From contig NZ_BLPF01000005.1 of the NCBI RefSeq assembly GCF_011764425.1, positions 124,001 to 188,000 on the forward strand: DNA of 64,000 bases. The letters are read 5' to 3'. Below are positions 26,656-35,341 of this stretch, in pieces (position 1 is the first letter of the stretch; every line of letters begins with the position of its first letter). Under the pieces are notes generated by a model, which saw nothing but the letters and a program-made list of their open reading frames with translations, was not told where the DNA came from and did not search any database. The stretch is from Phytohabitans houttuyneae (GTDB taxonomy: Bacteria > Actinomycetota > Actinomycetes > Mycobacteriales > Micromonosporaceae). The position numbers and the translations under genes are program-made.

Positions 26656-26889
26656 GCCTGCGCCTGATCGACAGTTACAGACCGCGACGAGGGTGGACTC
26701 ATGCGCTCCCGCCTCCAAGATCTGCAGAAGCACGGGTAGGGGAAGACCAGACCGGTGGATCTTGTTTCTTGCCGGGTCAATGCCTAACCCCGTAAACCGG
26801 CCACCGCGGCGCGGACACCGTGAGCTGGTAAGGACGCCGGAGGCTGTCGTACGGCGAGCAATCCCAACTCCTAAAGTCGAGCAACGCCA

Positions 26890-26990
26890 ACTCGCCAAGA
26901 TCTGCGGGAGCGGGGTGAGCTGGGCCACCGCGGAGGGTGAGGCCGCGGGAGCAACGGTCTGGACCACCGCGGGCGTCGCGGTAGCTCAAA
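26890..26990 (+). repeat. Intergenic two-hairpin repeat, full copy (E) with element flank
   Basis: Full repeat (GCCACCGCGGAGGGTGAGG to CGCGGTAGCTCAAAAA) preceded by AACTCGCCAAGATCTGCGGG and GAGCTGGGCC, which are also parts of the 137-bp element. This copy therefore links the two repeat types. It ends six bases before the stop of the P450 gene, at the 3' end of that operon. Confidence 0.75.
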
Positions 26991-26996
26991 AATCGC

Positions 26997-28205
26997 TCAT
27001 GGGGTGATCACGTCGAGGGATTCCAGGCCGCGGAAGAAGTAGCTCGCGATGTACGTCGGCTCGTAGCCGGCGGCCAGGCGGAGGTCGGGCAGGCGGGCGA
27101 AGAGCGTCTCCACCGCGACCCGGATCTCGGCGCGGGCCAGCGGCGCGCCAGGGCAGAAGTGCAGGCCCTTGCCGAAGGCTACGTGGTCGCGCACGTTCGG
27201 GCGGTCGAGGTCGACGGTGTCGGCGTCGGGAAAGTGGGCCGGGTCGCGGTTGGCCGAGCCGAACAGGAGCAGCAGCAGCGAGCCCTTGGGCAGGAGGGCG
27301 CCGCCCAGCTCGACCTCGCGGGTGGTGATGCGGAAGAGGCCGCGGTGCGGGGCGTCGCGGCGTAGGGCCTCCTCGATGACCTTCACGATCGTGCGGGTGG
27401 GGTCGTCGGTGATGCGCGCGCGGATCGACGGGTCGCGCAGGGCGATCAGGATGGTGGCGGTGATCGCGTCGCGGGTGGTGTCCAGGCCGGCCACCCGCTT
27501 GCCGCGGATGTAGTTGTGCAGGTAGTCCTCGGCGAGGCCGGGGTGGCCGTCGATGCCGTGCACCAGGGTGGAGATCATGTCGTCGCGGGGGTGGGCGCGG
27601 CGGTCGTCGATGAGCGTCTGGATGTAGCGGGTGTAGTCGCCGAGCCGCCGGGCGGCGGCGACGCGGTCCTCGACCGGGATGAAGTGGTTCCACAGCAGGT
27701 TGAGGTCTTCGGTCCAGGCGTGTACGCGTGCGGTGTCCTCGGGCGGGAAGCCGATCGCGGCGCCGATGATCGTCTGGACGAAGGGGGCGGCGTAGGCGCT
27801 GACCAGGTCGGTCGTGCCCGGGGTGAAACCGTCGATCAGCTCGTTCGCCCGGCGGTGCATCAGTGGCAGCAGTGCGCGCACCCGGGCGCCGCTGAACGCG
27901 GCCTCGGTGAGCGCGCGGACGTGGGCGTGCGCGGGCGGGTCGGTGTTGACCAGCACGGTGGTCTCCGGCACGTTGCCGGCCTTCAGCTCGGCGACCACCT
28001 CGGGCGGGTTGTCGTAGATCCACGGGAGGGAGGCCGACGAGGAGTACGTCCGCGGGTCGTCGAGGACGGCGGTGACGTCGGCGTAGCGGCTGACCATGTA
28101 GGCGCCGATGGATTCGCTGAAGGTGACGGGCCGCTCGCGCGCGGCCCGGTAGAACAGGTGCGGGTCCTCCCGGTGCGGGCTGACCATGGGATTGAAGTCG
28201 AGCAT
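26997..28205 (-). CDS. Cytochrome P450
   Basis: 402-residue soluble bacterial P450 monooxygenase. I-helix oxygen-activation motif AGLDTTRD (239-246), ExxR as EALR (279-282), Arg-containing K-helix region HRGLFRITTREVEL, and the heme-binding loop FGKGLHFCPGAPLAR with Cys351 as thiolate ligand. Starts MLDFNPMVSPHREDPHLFYR at an ATG 16 bases after the LacI gene, so it is the last gene of the left operon. No ferredoxin or reductase gene is adjacent. Given the context it probably hydroxylates the compound handled by the locus or an intermediate; the substrate is unknown. Confidence 0.94.
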   Translation of the reverse strand: MLDFNPMVSPHREDPHLFYRAARERPVTFSESIGAYMVSRYADVTAVLDDPRTYSSSASLPWIYDNPPEVVAELKAGNVPETTVLVNTDPPAHAHVRALTEAAFSGARVRALLPLMHRRANELIDGFTPGTTDLVSAYAAPFVQTIIGAAIGFPPEDTARVHAWTEDLNLLWNHFIPVEDRVAAARRLGDYTRYIQTLIDDRRAHPRDDMISTLVHGIDGHPGLAEDYLHNYIRGKRVAGLDTTRDAITATILIALRDPSIRARITDDPTRTIVKVIEEALRRDAPHRGLFRITTREVELGGALLPKGSLLLLLFGSANRDPAHFPDADTVDLDRPNVRDHVAFGKGLHFCPGAPLARAEIRVAVETLFARLPDLRLAAGYEPTYIASYFFRGLESLDVITP

Positions 28206-28221
28206 GGAGCCCCCTGCCTGA

Positions 28222-29265
28222 TCACGGTCGCGGGGGCGCGGTCGACCCCCTCACCACCAGTGTCAGGGGAAGCAGCACCGATCGGGGATGTCGATCTGGC
28301 TCCTGAATTTCAGTGAGCAGCAGGCGCGCGGCTTCGGCGCCGAGCTCGTAGTGGGGGATGCGCACGGTGGTCAGCGGTGGGCTCAGCTTGTCCATGAACG
28401 GCGTGTCGTTGAAACCCACCACGCTCACGTCGTCCGGGCAGCGGAGGCCGCGTGCCGCGAGCGCGTCGTAGCAGCCCAGCGCGAGCAGGTCGTTGCCGGC
28501 GAGCACGGCGGTGAAGTCCACATCGGAGTCGAGCAGGGCGGTGAGCGCGGCGGCGCCGGCCGATTCGGTCCACGATGTACAGACGATCAGCCGCTCGGGG
28601 TCGTCGGGGAGTCCGTGGTCCTGCAGCGCCTGCCGGAACGCGCGCAGCCGGCCCCGCCCGGTGGAGAGGTCCTGCGGCCCGGCCAGGTGGGCGATCCGCT
28701 GGTGGCCGAGCTCGACCAGGTGCCGCACGGCCAGCGCCACACCTGTCGCGTCGTCGGCGGTGACCGACGGGATCGCGGCGGTGGCGATGCGGCGGTTGAC
28801 CAGCACGACCGGGCTGCCGGCGGCGGTGAGCTCGTCGAGCAGCGGGTGCTCCAGCCGGGCGGTGGCGAAGACGAAGCCCTCCACGTTGCGTACCCGCATG
28901 GACTCGACGGCGTCCGCCTCGCGGGCCGGGTCGTTGTCGGTGTTGACGATCCAGGCGCTGTACCCCACGGGCCGCAGCACGTCTTCGACGCCGCGCGCGA
29001 TCGGCGGGAAGAGCGGGTTGGTCAGGTCGGGAATGACCAGCCCGATGCTCGCCGAGCGGGAGGTCTTGAGGCTGCGCGCGATCGGGTTCGGCCGGTAGCC
29101 GAGCGAGCGCGCGACCCGCTCCACCCGGTCGGCGGTCTCGGCGTTGACGAGGTGGCGGGTGGCCGGGTTGAGCGCGCGCGAAGCGGTGGCCCGGTGCACC
29201 TGGGCGTTGTCCGCCACGTCCTGGAGGGTCGGCTGCCGCACCTTCGAATGGTAAGAGCGCGTCAT
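28222..29265 (-). CDS. LacI family transcriptional regulator
   Basis: 347-residue LacI/GalR repressor: HTH and hinge in PTLQDVADNAQVHRATASRALNP...GYRPNPIARSLKTSRS, then a periplasmic-binding-protein-like effector domain (GLVIPDLTNPLFPPIARG, AVLAGNDLLALGCYDAL, VSVVGFNDTPFMDKLSPPLTTVRIP). The ATG at 29265 overlaps the MFS stop; the frame is open upstream but not protein-like. It is the best candidate to bind the GCAATCGATTGC-type palindromes at 31350, 31430 and 41378, which have the central CpG usual for LacI-family operators. It lies within one of the operons it would control. Confidence 0.94.
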   Translation of the reverse strand: MTRSYHSKVRQPTLQDVADNAQVHRATASRALNPATRHLVNAETADRVERVARSLGYRPNPIARSLKTSRSASIGLVIPDLTNPLFPPIARGVEDVLRPVGYSAWIVNTDNDPAREADAVESMRVRNVEGFVFATARLEHPLLDELTAAGSPVVLVNRRIATAAIPSVTADDATGVALAVRHLVELGHQRIAHLAGPQDLSTGRGRLRAFRQALQDHGLPDDPERLIVCTSWTESAGAAALTALLDSDVDFTAVLAGNDLLALGCYDALAARGLRCPDDVSVVGFNDTPFMDKLSPPLTTVRIPHYELGAEAARLLLTEIQEPDRHPRSVLLPLTLVVRGSTAPPRP

Positions 29266-30421
29266 GAGCGCACCGCCACCGGTGAGCGCCACCGGGACCG
29301 CGCGAGCGCGCCGAGCACACCCAGCGGGACCAGGAGCACCGCCGCCACCCCGAACACAAGCCCGAAGCGGCCGGCCTCCACCGGCGGGCCGCCGGCCACC
29401 GCGCCGAGCGCGCTGCCGGTGAAGAGCGCGCAGGCGAACAGCGAGACCGAGGCCAGCCCGGCCTCCGGCACCACCTCGGTCGCCCAGGTCTGCAACGTGG
29501 AGTGCATCGAGGCCCAGGCGGCGCCGAACAGCAGGCACACCACCGCGGCGGCGACCGGTGCCGTGGTGAACGCGGCGAGCAGGCAGCCGACCGCGGCCAG
29601 GCCGGCGCCCGCCACGATGAGGGCGGCCGCGGGCACGCGCTGCTGGACGCGGCCGACGATCGGGGCGCAGACGAGCACGGCCACCCCGTACGCGGCGGTG
29701 ACGCCGCCCGCGACCGCGGTGCCGCTGCCGGTGGCGCCGACCGCCGCGGGCAGGAACGTGAGCGCGCCCATCAACAGGGCACCCTCCACGGTGGCCAGCA
29801 GCAGGAGTACGCGCGCGGGGCGGGAGCGCAGGACGGCGCGGAGCGGCGCGAAGAGGCCGTCGGCGGCGGCCCGGGGCGCCGGCAGCTCGGGCACCCGGCC
29901 GAGCACCAGGCAGGCGACCAGCGCGGTGGCGCCGGTGAGCAGGAAGGCGGACCGCCAGCCGACCGTGGCCGCCAGCACACCGGCTCCCGCCGTCGCACCG
30001 GCCGTGCCGAGCGCGACGCCGGACATCAGGGCGGTGATGTCGCGGTGCCGGCGCCCCGGTGCGGCGGTGGCGCCGGCGTAGAAGAGCGCCGTGGGTACGG
30101 CAGCGCTGAAGGCACCGCCCGCGACGAGCCGGAATGCCACGAGCGAGGTGGCGTCGACGGCCAGCGTGGTACCGGCGGTGGCGACGGCCGCCACGAGCAT
30201 CGCCAGCCGCAGCGACCGGATCACGCCGACGCGGGCGCTGATGAGGCCCCAGAGGGGTTGGACCAGCCCGTACGCCAAGAAGTAGGCGCCAGCCGCGCTG
30301 GCCACCCGGACACCGGGATGTCGAGGTCGCGCGAGATGGCCAGCAGCATGGGCGGCATCGCGAACCGGTCGAGCGTGCTGGCGAGCGCGGTGAACTGGAG
30401 CAGCCGGGTGTGCCGGGTCAT
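29262..30421 (-). CDS. MFS transporter (apparent frameshift after about 38 residues)
   Basis: Major facilitator superfamily permease, about 386 residues if repaired, 12 helices expected. The N-terminal piece (MTRHTRLLQFTALASTLDRFAMPPMLLAI, ATG at 30421) ends in DLDIPVSG; the rest (VASAAGAYFLAYGLVQPLWG..., with the MFS loop RVGVIRSLR) is one frame off. The join falls at three C (30305-30307), where a fourth would restore the frame. Start overlaps the upstream gene's stop as ATGA, and its stop overlaps the LacI start. May import the pathway substrate or export a product. If the shift were real the gene would be inactive. Confidence 0.88.
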
Positions 30422-31335
30422 GCCGGTGACGGTCCGCTCAGGAACCGCTCGTCGACGAGGCCGGAACCGGGTGCGGCGAGCGCGTCGAGCTCCGGGCCAC
30501 CGGCACCGTGGCTGCTGCGCAGCCAGCACAGCGTCTCCAGCGAGCGGGCGTCGAGCCGGCCGGTGGGCACCAGGCCCTCGCGGGGGTCGACGAGCGTGCG
30601 CAGGTACCGCGAGACACCGTCGGCGTCGAGGCCGAGGCGCTCGGCGGCCACCTCCGCGGCCGGGCGGGCCAGGCGACCGGCGACGAGCGCGGCGGCGGTG
30701 GCGAGCAGCGCCGAGGTGAGCGCGCGCAGGGCCGGCGCACGACGCTCCACGGTGGAGCCGAGCGCCGCGAGGACGGAGCCGACGTAGGGCCCGAGGGTGG
30801 AGGCGCGGCTGATCCGGGCGCAGCCGGCCACCTCGGCGCGCAGGTCGCTGCCCGCGTTGAGCACGCTCATCGTGCACTCGCCGGCGGCCAGCGCGGCGGC
30901 CCGGCGCGGGGTGGAGCCGATCGCCCGCACGTCGTAGTCGAGGCCGGCGTGCAGACCGAGGCGGGCGAGCAGCGCATACGCCACGAAGGCGAAGCCGGAG
31001 CGCGGCACGTCGACGGCGAGCACGCCGCCGCGCAGGCCGGCACCCGGGTCGGCGCCGCCGGAGCGGATGCCCGGGCGGGCGAAGAGGGACAGGCCCAGGC
31101 CGCGGTCGACGGCGGCGATGATGCGCACGCCCGCGTGTGGATGGGCGAAGATGTTGTCCGGGCTGGTCAGCACCGCGTCGAGGTCACCGGCGACCAGCGC
31201 GGCAAACTGCTGGGGCGACGAGGTGGCAGGCACCTCCTCGACGGCGAGGCCGGCCCGGTCGAGGGCACCGGTGGTGGCGGCCACGCCGAGCAGCACCGAA
31301 GGGCTGAAGACCCCCAACCGCAGCGTGACCCTCAC
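30418..31335 (-). CDS. NMT1/SsuA-like solute-binding-fold protein without signal peptide
   Basis: About 305 residues with the type II periplasmic-binding fold of the NMT1/THI5/SsuA group: LRLGVFSPSVLLGVAATTGALDRAGLAVEEVPATSS, QQFAALVAGDLDAVLTSPDN and GGVLAVDVPRSGFAFVAYALL. No signal peptide or lipobox precedes the fold, so it is predicted to be cytosolic; it could be a ligand sensor or an enzyme rather than a transport subunit. I prefer the GTG at 31335 over the one at 31344: TAGGGT (31348-31343) sits seven bases before it, the leaderless layout. First gene of the left operon, with an operator-like palindrome just upstream of the -10 box. Confidence 0.75.
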   Translation of the reverse strand: MRVTLRLGVFSPSVLLGVAATTGALDRAGLAVEEVPATSSPQQFAALVAGDLDAVLTSPDNIFAHPHAGVRIIAAVDRGLGLSLFARPGIRSGGADPGAGLRGGVLAVDVPRSGFAFVAYALLARLGLHAGLDYDVRAIGSTPRRAAALAAGECTMSVLNAGSDLRAEVAGCARISRASTLGPYVGSVLAALGSTVERRAPALRALTSALLATAAALVAGRLARPAAEVAAERLGLDADGVSRYLRTLVDPREGLVPTGRLDARSLETLCWLRSSHGAGGPELDALAAPGSGLVDERFLSGPSPA

Positions 31336-31342
31336 GACCGAC

Positions 31343-31363
31343 ACCCTACCGCAACCGATTGCA
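31343..31363 (-). promoter_or_regulatory. Promoter and operator O1 of the left operon
   Basis: On the minus strand TGCAATCGGTTGCG (31363-31350), a palindrome with one mismatched pair, is followed directly by the -10 box TAGGGT (31348-31343) and seven bases later the GTG at 31335. The palindrome therefore lies in the spacer between -35 and -10, where a bound repressor would block RNA polymerase. Differs from O2 at one base of the 12-bp core. Confidence 0.65.
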
Positions 31364-31392
31364 TCACCTGTATGTCGATGTCTTGTGCGCTA

Positions 31393-31443
31393 TTGACAGG
31401 CAGTGGCGTGGCTCACATGATGCGAGGATCGCAATCGATTGCG
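31393..31443 (+). promoter_or_regulatory. Promoter and operator O2 of the liv operon
   Basis: TTGACA (31393-31398), 17 bases, then CATGAT (31416-31421) make a strong sigma-70-like promoter. CGCAATCGATTGCG (31430-31443), a perfect 14-bp palindrome, covers the expected transcription start and the first bases after it, the classical position of a LacI-type operator. livK starts 28 bases further on with AAGGAGG before its ATG. Confidence 0.72.
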
Positions 31444-31471
31444 GTAGGAGATCCGAGCCAAGGAGGGCCCC

Positions 31472-32695
31472 ATGGCTGGCCTGCTGTCTCGCCTCGCGCT
31501 CCTCACGACCGCCGCGCTCGCCACCGCCGTCGCCGGCTGCGGGGAGCGGCCCAGTGCCTCCTCCGCCGACTCGGACAAGCCGATCAGGATCGGCATCTCG
31601 CTGCCGCTGACCGGCGACTTCTCCCAGCCGGGCACCCAGGCGAAGCGGGGGTACGAGGTCTGGGTCAACATGGTCAACGCAAAGGGCGGCCTGCTCGGCC
31701 GGCAGGTCGAGCTCAAGATCACCGACGATGCCAGCAATCAGGACACGGTGGTCGCCGACTACACCCGGCTGATCACACAGGACAAGGTCGACCTGCTGCT
31801 CGGCACGTTCTCGTCCCTGCTCAACTACCCGGCCTCGGCCGTAGCCGAGAAGAACGGCATGCTCTACGTCGAGCCGGCCGGCGGCGCGCCCCGCATGTTC
31901 GAGCGCGGCTTCAAATACCTGATCTACGCCCAGCCGGCGACCGCGCCGAAGCAGGCCGACGTGATGCTCGACTGGGTCGAGTCGCTCGCCGCCGACCAGC
32001 GGCCGAAGACCGCGGCGTACCCCACGCAGGACGACCCCTTCACCCGCCCGGTCATCGAGACCCTCCAGGCCGGCCTCGAGGCGCTCGGCGTGCGCACCGT
32101 CTACTCCACGGTGTACCCGCCGGACGCGACGAACTTCCAGACCATCGCCAGCGCGCTGGCCGCCCGCAAGCCGGACCTCGTCGCGCAGGGCGCGGTCTTC
32201 GAGGACGGCGTCGGGCTGGTCCGCTCGCTCAAGCAGCTCGGCTTCTCGCCGAAGGTGCTCTTCCAGACCTCCGCGCCGAGCAACGCCGGGCAGTACAGCG
32301 ATGGCGTCGGCGCGGCCAACACCGAGGGCGTCTTCTACACGGTCAGCTGGAACGAGAAGGCCAAGACACCGCTGAACGGGGACTTCGTCGCGGCGTACGG
32401 CAAGGCGTACGGCGGGGAGACACCGGCCGAGGACGCGGCGGACGCGTTCGCGGCGGCGCAGGTGCTGCAGGCGGCCGTCGAGGCGGTGGGCAGGATCGAC
32501 CAGAAGGCGCTCGCCGACTGGCTGCACGCGAACTCCGTCGACACGATCCTCGGCAAGCTCAACTGGGACGAGACGGGCGCGCCGCAGTCGCAGTTCCTGC
32601 TCGCGCAGTGGCAGCGCGGCAAGGTCGAGATCGTGCTGCCGGCGGACCGGGCGACCACCACGACGGTCATCCACCCGAAGCCGGGCTGGCAGTGA
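31472..32695 (+). CDS. Branched-chain-amino-acid-type ABC transporter, substrate-binding lipoprotein
   Basis: 407-residue LivK/Leu-Ile-Val-binding-protein family lipoprotein. Signal peptide with lipobox ending at Cys23 (ATAVAGC). The type I binding fold begins PIRIGISLPLTGDFSQPGTQAKRGYE, followed by NAKGGLLGRQVELKITDDAS and YTRLITQDKVDLLLGTFSS. Members of this family bind not only amino acids but also amides, urea and aromatic acids, so with the catabolic genes downstream the ligand is probably the degraded compound. First gene of the right operon behind promoter/operator O2. Confidence 0.92.
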   Translation: MAGLLSRLALLTTAALATAVAGCGERPSASSADSDKPIRIGISLPLTGDFSQPGTQAKRGYEVWVNMVNAKGGLLGRQVELKITDDASNQDTVVADYTRLITQDKVDLLLGTFSSLLNYPASAVAEKNGMLYVEPAGGAPRMFERGFKYLIYAQPATAPKQADVMLDWVESLAADQRPKTAAYPTQDDPFTRPVIETLQAGLEALGVRTVYSTVYPPDATNFQTIASALAARKPDLVAQGAVFEDGVGLVRSLKQLGFSPKVLFQTSAPSNAGQYSDGVGAANTEGVFYTVSWNEKAKTPLNGDFVAAYGKAYGGETPAEDAADAFAAAQVLQAAVEAVGRIDQKALADWLHANSVDTILGKLNWDETGAPQSQFLLAQWQRGKVEIVLPADRATTTTVIHPKPGWQ

Positions 32696-32708
32696 GCCTG
32701 GAGGGACA

Positions 32709-33590
32709 GTGACGCAGCTGGTACAGGCGGTCGCGCTGGGCGTGCTGATCGGCGGCGTGTACGCGCTGCTCGCCTCCGGCCTCACGCTCATCTTCGGCGT
32801 GATGCACGTCGTCAACGTGGCGCACGGCGCGCTGCTCGTGCTCGTCGCGATGCTCACCTGGTGGATGTGGCGCCACACCGGCATCGACCCGATCGTCGCG
32901 TCGGTGGTCACGACGCCGCTGATGTTCGGCCTCGGCTGGGCGCTCTACAGAGGACTCGTGGTGCGCATCCGGGGCGCGCCGGCGTCGATGTCGGTACTGC
33001 TCACGTTCGGGCTCGCGCTCACCATCGAGGGCGTGCTCAACGTGACCGCCGGCAACAAGTTCCGTTCGGCGACGCCCGGCTACTTCGAGGAGTCGTACCG
33101 GATCCGCGGTGTCTCGCTGCCCAAGCCCCAGCTGTACGGCTTCCTCGCCGCCGTCGCCGTGCTCGCGCTGCTCTACGTCGTGCTCACCCGCACCTGGACC
33201 GGCCGCGCGATCCGGGCCACCGCGCAAAACCCGGACGGCGCCGCGCTGATCGGCGTGAGCGCCACGGCCACGGCCGCCCTGGCGTTCGCGATCGGCACGG
33301 CGACCACCGGCGTCGGCGGCTCCATCATGTCGGTGCTGTACCCGTTCTTCCCCGCCTCCCACTACGACTGGATCTCCCGCCTGCTCAGCATCATCGTGCT
33401 CGGCGGCCTGGGCAGCCTGCCCGGCGCGCTGGTCGGCGCGCTCGTGCTCGGGCTGGCCGAGACGCTCACCGCCACGTACGGCTCGCTGCGCTGGTCCACA
33501 TTGGTCTTCTACGTGGTGATCCTCGCTGTGCTGCTCGTGCGCAAGCAGGGCATCTTCGGGGCGCGGCTGCGTGAGGACGTGGCGTCGTGA
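32709..33590 (+). CDS. Branched-chain-type ABC permease (LivH family)
   Basis: 293-residue integral membrane subunit with about eight helices. Family motifs: GVLIGGVYALLASGLTLIFGVMHVVNVAHGAL, RATAQNPDGAALIGVSATATAALAFAIGTATTGVGG and the C-terminal IIVLGGLGSLPGALVGALVLG. GTG start at 32709 after a GGAGG-like stretch, 13 bases after livK; its stop overlaps the next start as GTGA. Confidence 0.93.
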   Translation: MTQLVQAVALGVLIGGVYALLASGLTLIFGVMHVVNVAHGALLVLVAMLTWWMWRHTGIDPIVASVVTTPLMFGLGWALYRGLVVRIRGAPASMSVLLTFGLALTIEGVLNVTAGNKFRSATPGYFEESYRIRGVSLPKPQLYGFLAAVAVLALLYVVLTRTWTGRAIRATAQNPDGAALIGVSATATAALAFAIGTATTGVGGSIMSVLYPFFPASHYDWISRLLSIIVLGGLGSLPGALVGALVLGLAETLTATYGSLRWSTLVFYVVILAVLLVRKQGIFGARLREDVAS

Positions 33591-35341
33591 AGTGGGCGGC
33601 CCTGCCGCTGGCGGCACTGGTGCTGTATCCCGTGATCCGGCCGTTCGACGCGTACCAGCAGACCGTGCTGCTGCTCGCCTTCCTGCTGGCGGTGCAGGCG
33701 GTGAGCTGGAACATCATCTCCGGGTACGCCGGCTACGTCTCGCTGGGGCACAGCGCGTTCCTCGGGCTTGGCTCGTACACGGCCGGCATCGTCGGCGTCC
33801 ACACCGGACTCAACCCGTTTCTCGCCGCACCACTGGGTGGGATCGTGGCGGTGCTCGGTGCGCTCGTGCTGGGCGCGGTGGTGCTGCGGGCGCGCGGGCA
33901 CGCGTTCGTCATCATCACGATCGCGCTACTGCTCGCCATGCAGGTCGTGGCCACGAACTGGTCGTCGCTGACCAACGGGTCGAACGGGATCACGCTGGAG
34001 CTGCCCTTCTGGTCGCGCGACTTCCAGAACGTGCCCTTCTACTACTTCTTCCTGCTGCTGATGTTCGCGGCGATCGGGTTCAGCTGGGCTATCCGGCGCA
34101 CCAAGTTCGGCACCGGGCTGGTGGCGATCCGGGAGGACGAGGGCAAGGCCGCCGCGATCGGCGTGGACACGACCCGGTACAAGATCGTCGCCTTCTGCTG
34201 CAGCACGTTCTTCGTGGGCATGGCCGGCGCGGGGTACGCGTACTTCCTCACGTTCCTCAACCCGGTCGGCGCGTTCGGCATCCTCGGCAGCGTCACGATC
34301 GTGCTCGCCGCCCTCGTCGGCGGGCGCGGCACGCTGTGGGGACCGGTGATCGGCGCGTTCATCGTGCAGATCGCGAGCGAGCTGGCCACCGTCTACGGTG
34401 GAGGATCGCAGAGCCGGGTGCTGCTCTTCGGCGTCGCGCTCGTGCTCGTCGTCCTCTTCCTGCCGGCCGGCCTGCTCCCCGCCATCGCCGCGCGCGTGCG
34501 CCGCGGGTCCACGGTGGAGTTCATCGACCAGTCGGGCGCGCTGGCGTCGGCCCGCGTGGAGGTCCACGTGCCGGAGGCACCGCCCGGGCCCATCCTCGAG
34601 GTGCGGGGCGTGTCCAAAGGCTTTGGCGGGCTCGTCGCGGTCGACGGCACTGACGTCACCGTCCAGCGGGGGAGCGTCACCGCGCTCATCGGGCCCAACG
34701 GCTCCGGCAAGACCACCCTTTTCAACCTGGTGACGGGCGCGATGCGGGCGGACGCCGGCGAGATCTGGTTCGACGGGCGGCGGATCGACCGGCTGCCGCC
34801 GTGGACCCGCGGGCACCTCGGGCTGGGCCGCACATTCCAGGTCACCCGCCTCTTCCGGAGCATGACCGTCCTGCAGAACGTGGTCGCCCCGCTCCCGGAC
34901 GCCCGCTGGCGCACGATGCTCGCCGGCGCGGTCCGCGGGCACGAGGCCGACCGGGCGCGCGAGCTGCTCGGCTTCGTCGGGCTCGCGCGCTTCGCCGACC
35001 AGCCCGCCGGCTCCCTCTCGTACGGGCAGCAGAAGCTCGTCGAGCTCGCCCAGGTGCTGATGATGGAGCCGAAGCTGGTGCTCCTCGACGAGCCCGCGGG
35101 CGGGGTCAACCCCAGCCTCGTCGGCCGGATCTGCGACATCGTGCGCGGCCTCAACGAGCAGGGCGTCACGTTTCTGGTCGTGGAGCACAACATCCCGATG
35201 GTGCTCGGGCTCTGCGACCCGGTCGTGGTCTTCTCCCGCGGCCGTCCCATCGCCGAGGGGCCGCCCGCCGCGATCCGCAACGACCCGCTCGTGCTCGACG
35301 CGTACCTGGGTGAGGAGGCGGGCGCCGATGCTTACGCTTGA
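33587..35341 (+). CDS. Fused permease-ATPase of the liv-type transporter (LivM-LivG)
   Basis: 584 residues combining two subunits that are usually separate. Residues 1 to about 310 are a LivM-type permease (NIISGYAGYVSLGHSAFLGLGSYTAG, RGHAFVIITIALL, DTTRYKIVAFCCSTFFVGMAG). After a linker (about 310-340) comes a LivG-type ATPase: Walker A GPNGSGKTTLFNL, LGLGRTFQVTRLF, signature SLSYGQQKLVELAQVLM, Walker B LVLLDEPAGGVNP and the switch in VEHNIPMVLGLCD. The fusion is in one clean frame and such fusions occur in actinobacteria, so it is not an artefact of lost sequence. Overlaps livF by 14 bases. Confidence 0.93.
   Translation: MKWAALPLAALVLYPVIRPFDAYQQTVLLLAFLLAVQAVSWNIISGYAGYVSLGHSAFLGLGSYTAGIVGVHTGLNPFLAAPLGGIVAVLGALVLGAVVLRARGHAFVIITIALLLAMQVVATNWSSLTNGSNGITLELPFWSRDFQNVPFYYFFLLLMFAAIGFSWAIRRTKFGTGLVAIREDEGKAAAIGVDTTRYKIVAFCCSTFFVGMAGAGYAYFLTFLNPVGAFGILGSVTIVLAALVGGRGTLWGPVIGAFIVQIASELATVYGGGSQSRVLLFGVALVLVVLFLPAGLLPAIAARVRRGSTVEFIDQSGALASARVEVHVPEAPPGPILEVRGVSKGFGGLVAVDGTDVTVQRGSVTALIGPNGSGKTTLFNLVTGAMRADAGEIWFDGRRIDRLPPWTRGHLGLGRTFQVTRLFRSMTVLQNVVAPLPDARWRTMLAGAVRGHEADRARELLGFVGLARFADQPAGSLSYGQQKLVELAQVLMMEPKLVLLDEPAGGVNPSLVGRICDIVRGLNEQGVTFLVVEHNIPMVLGLCDPVVVFSRGRPIAEGPPAAIRNDPLVLDAYLGEEAGADAYA

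Noticed and set aside
33587-35341. LivM-LivG fusion as another artefact of a missing base
   Set aside because: A lost stop would need more than a one-base change, the linker reads smoothly, and both domains are in one frame from start to end.
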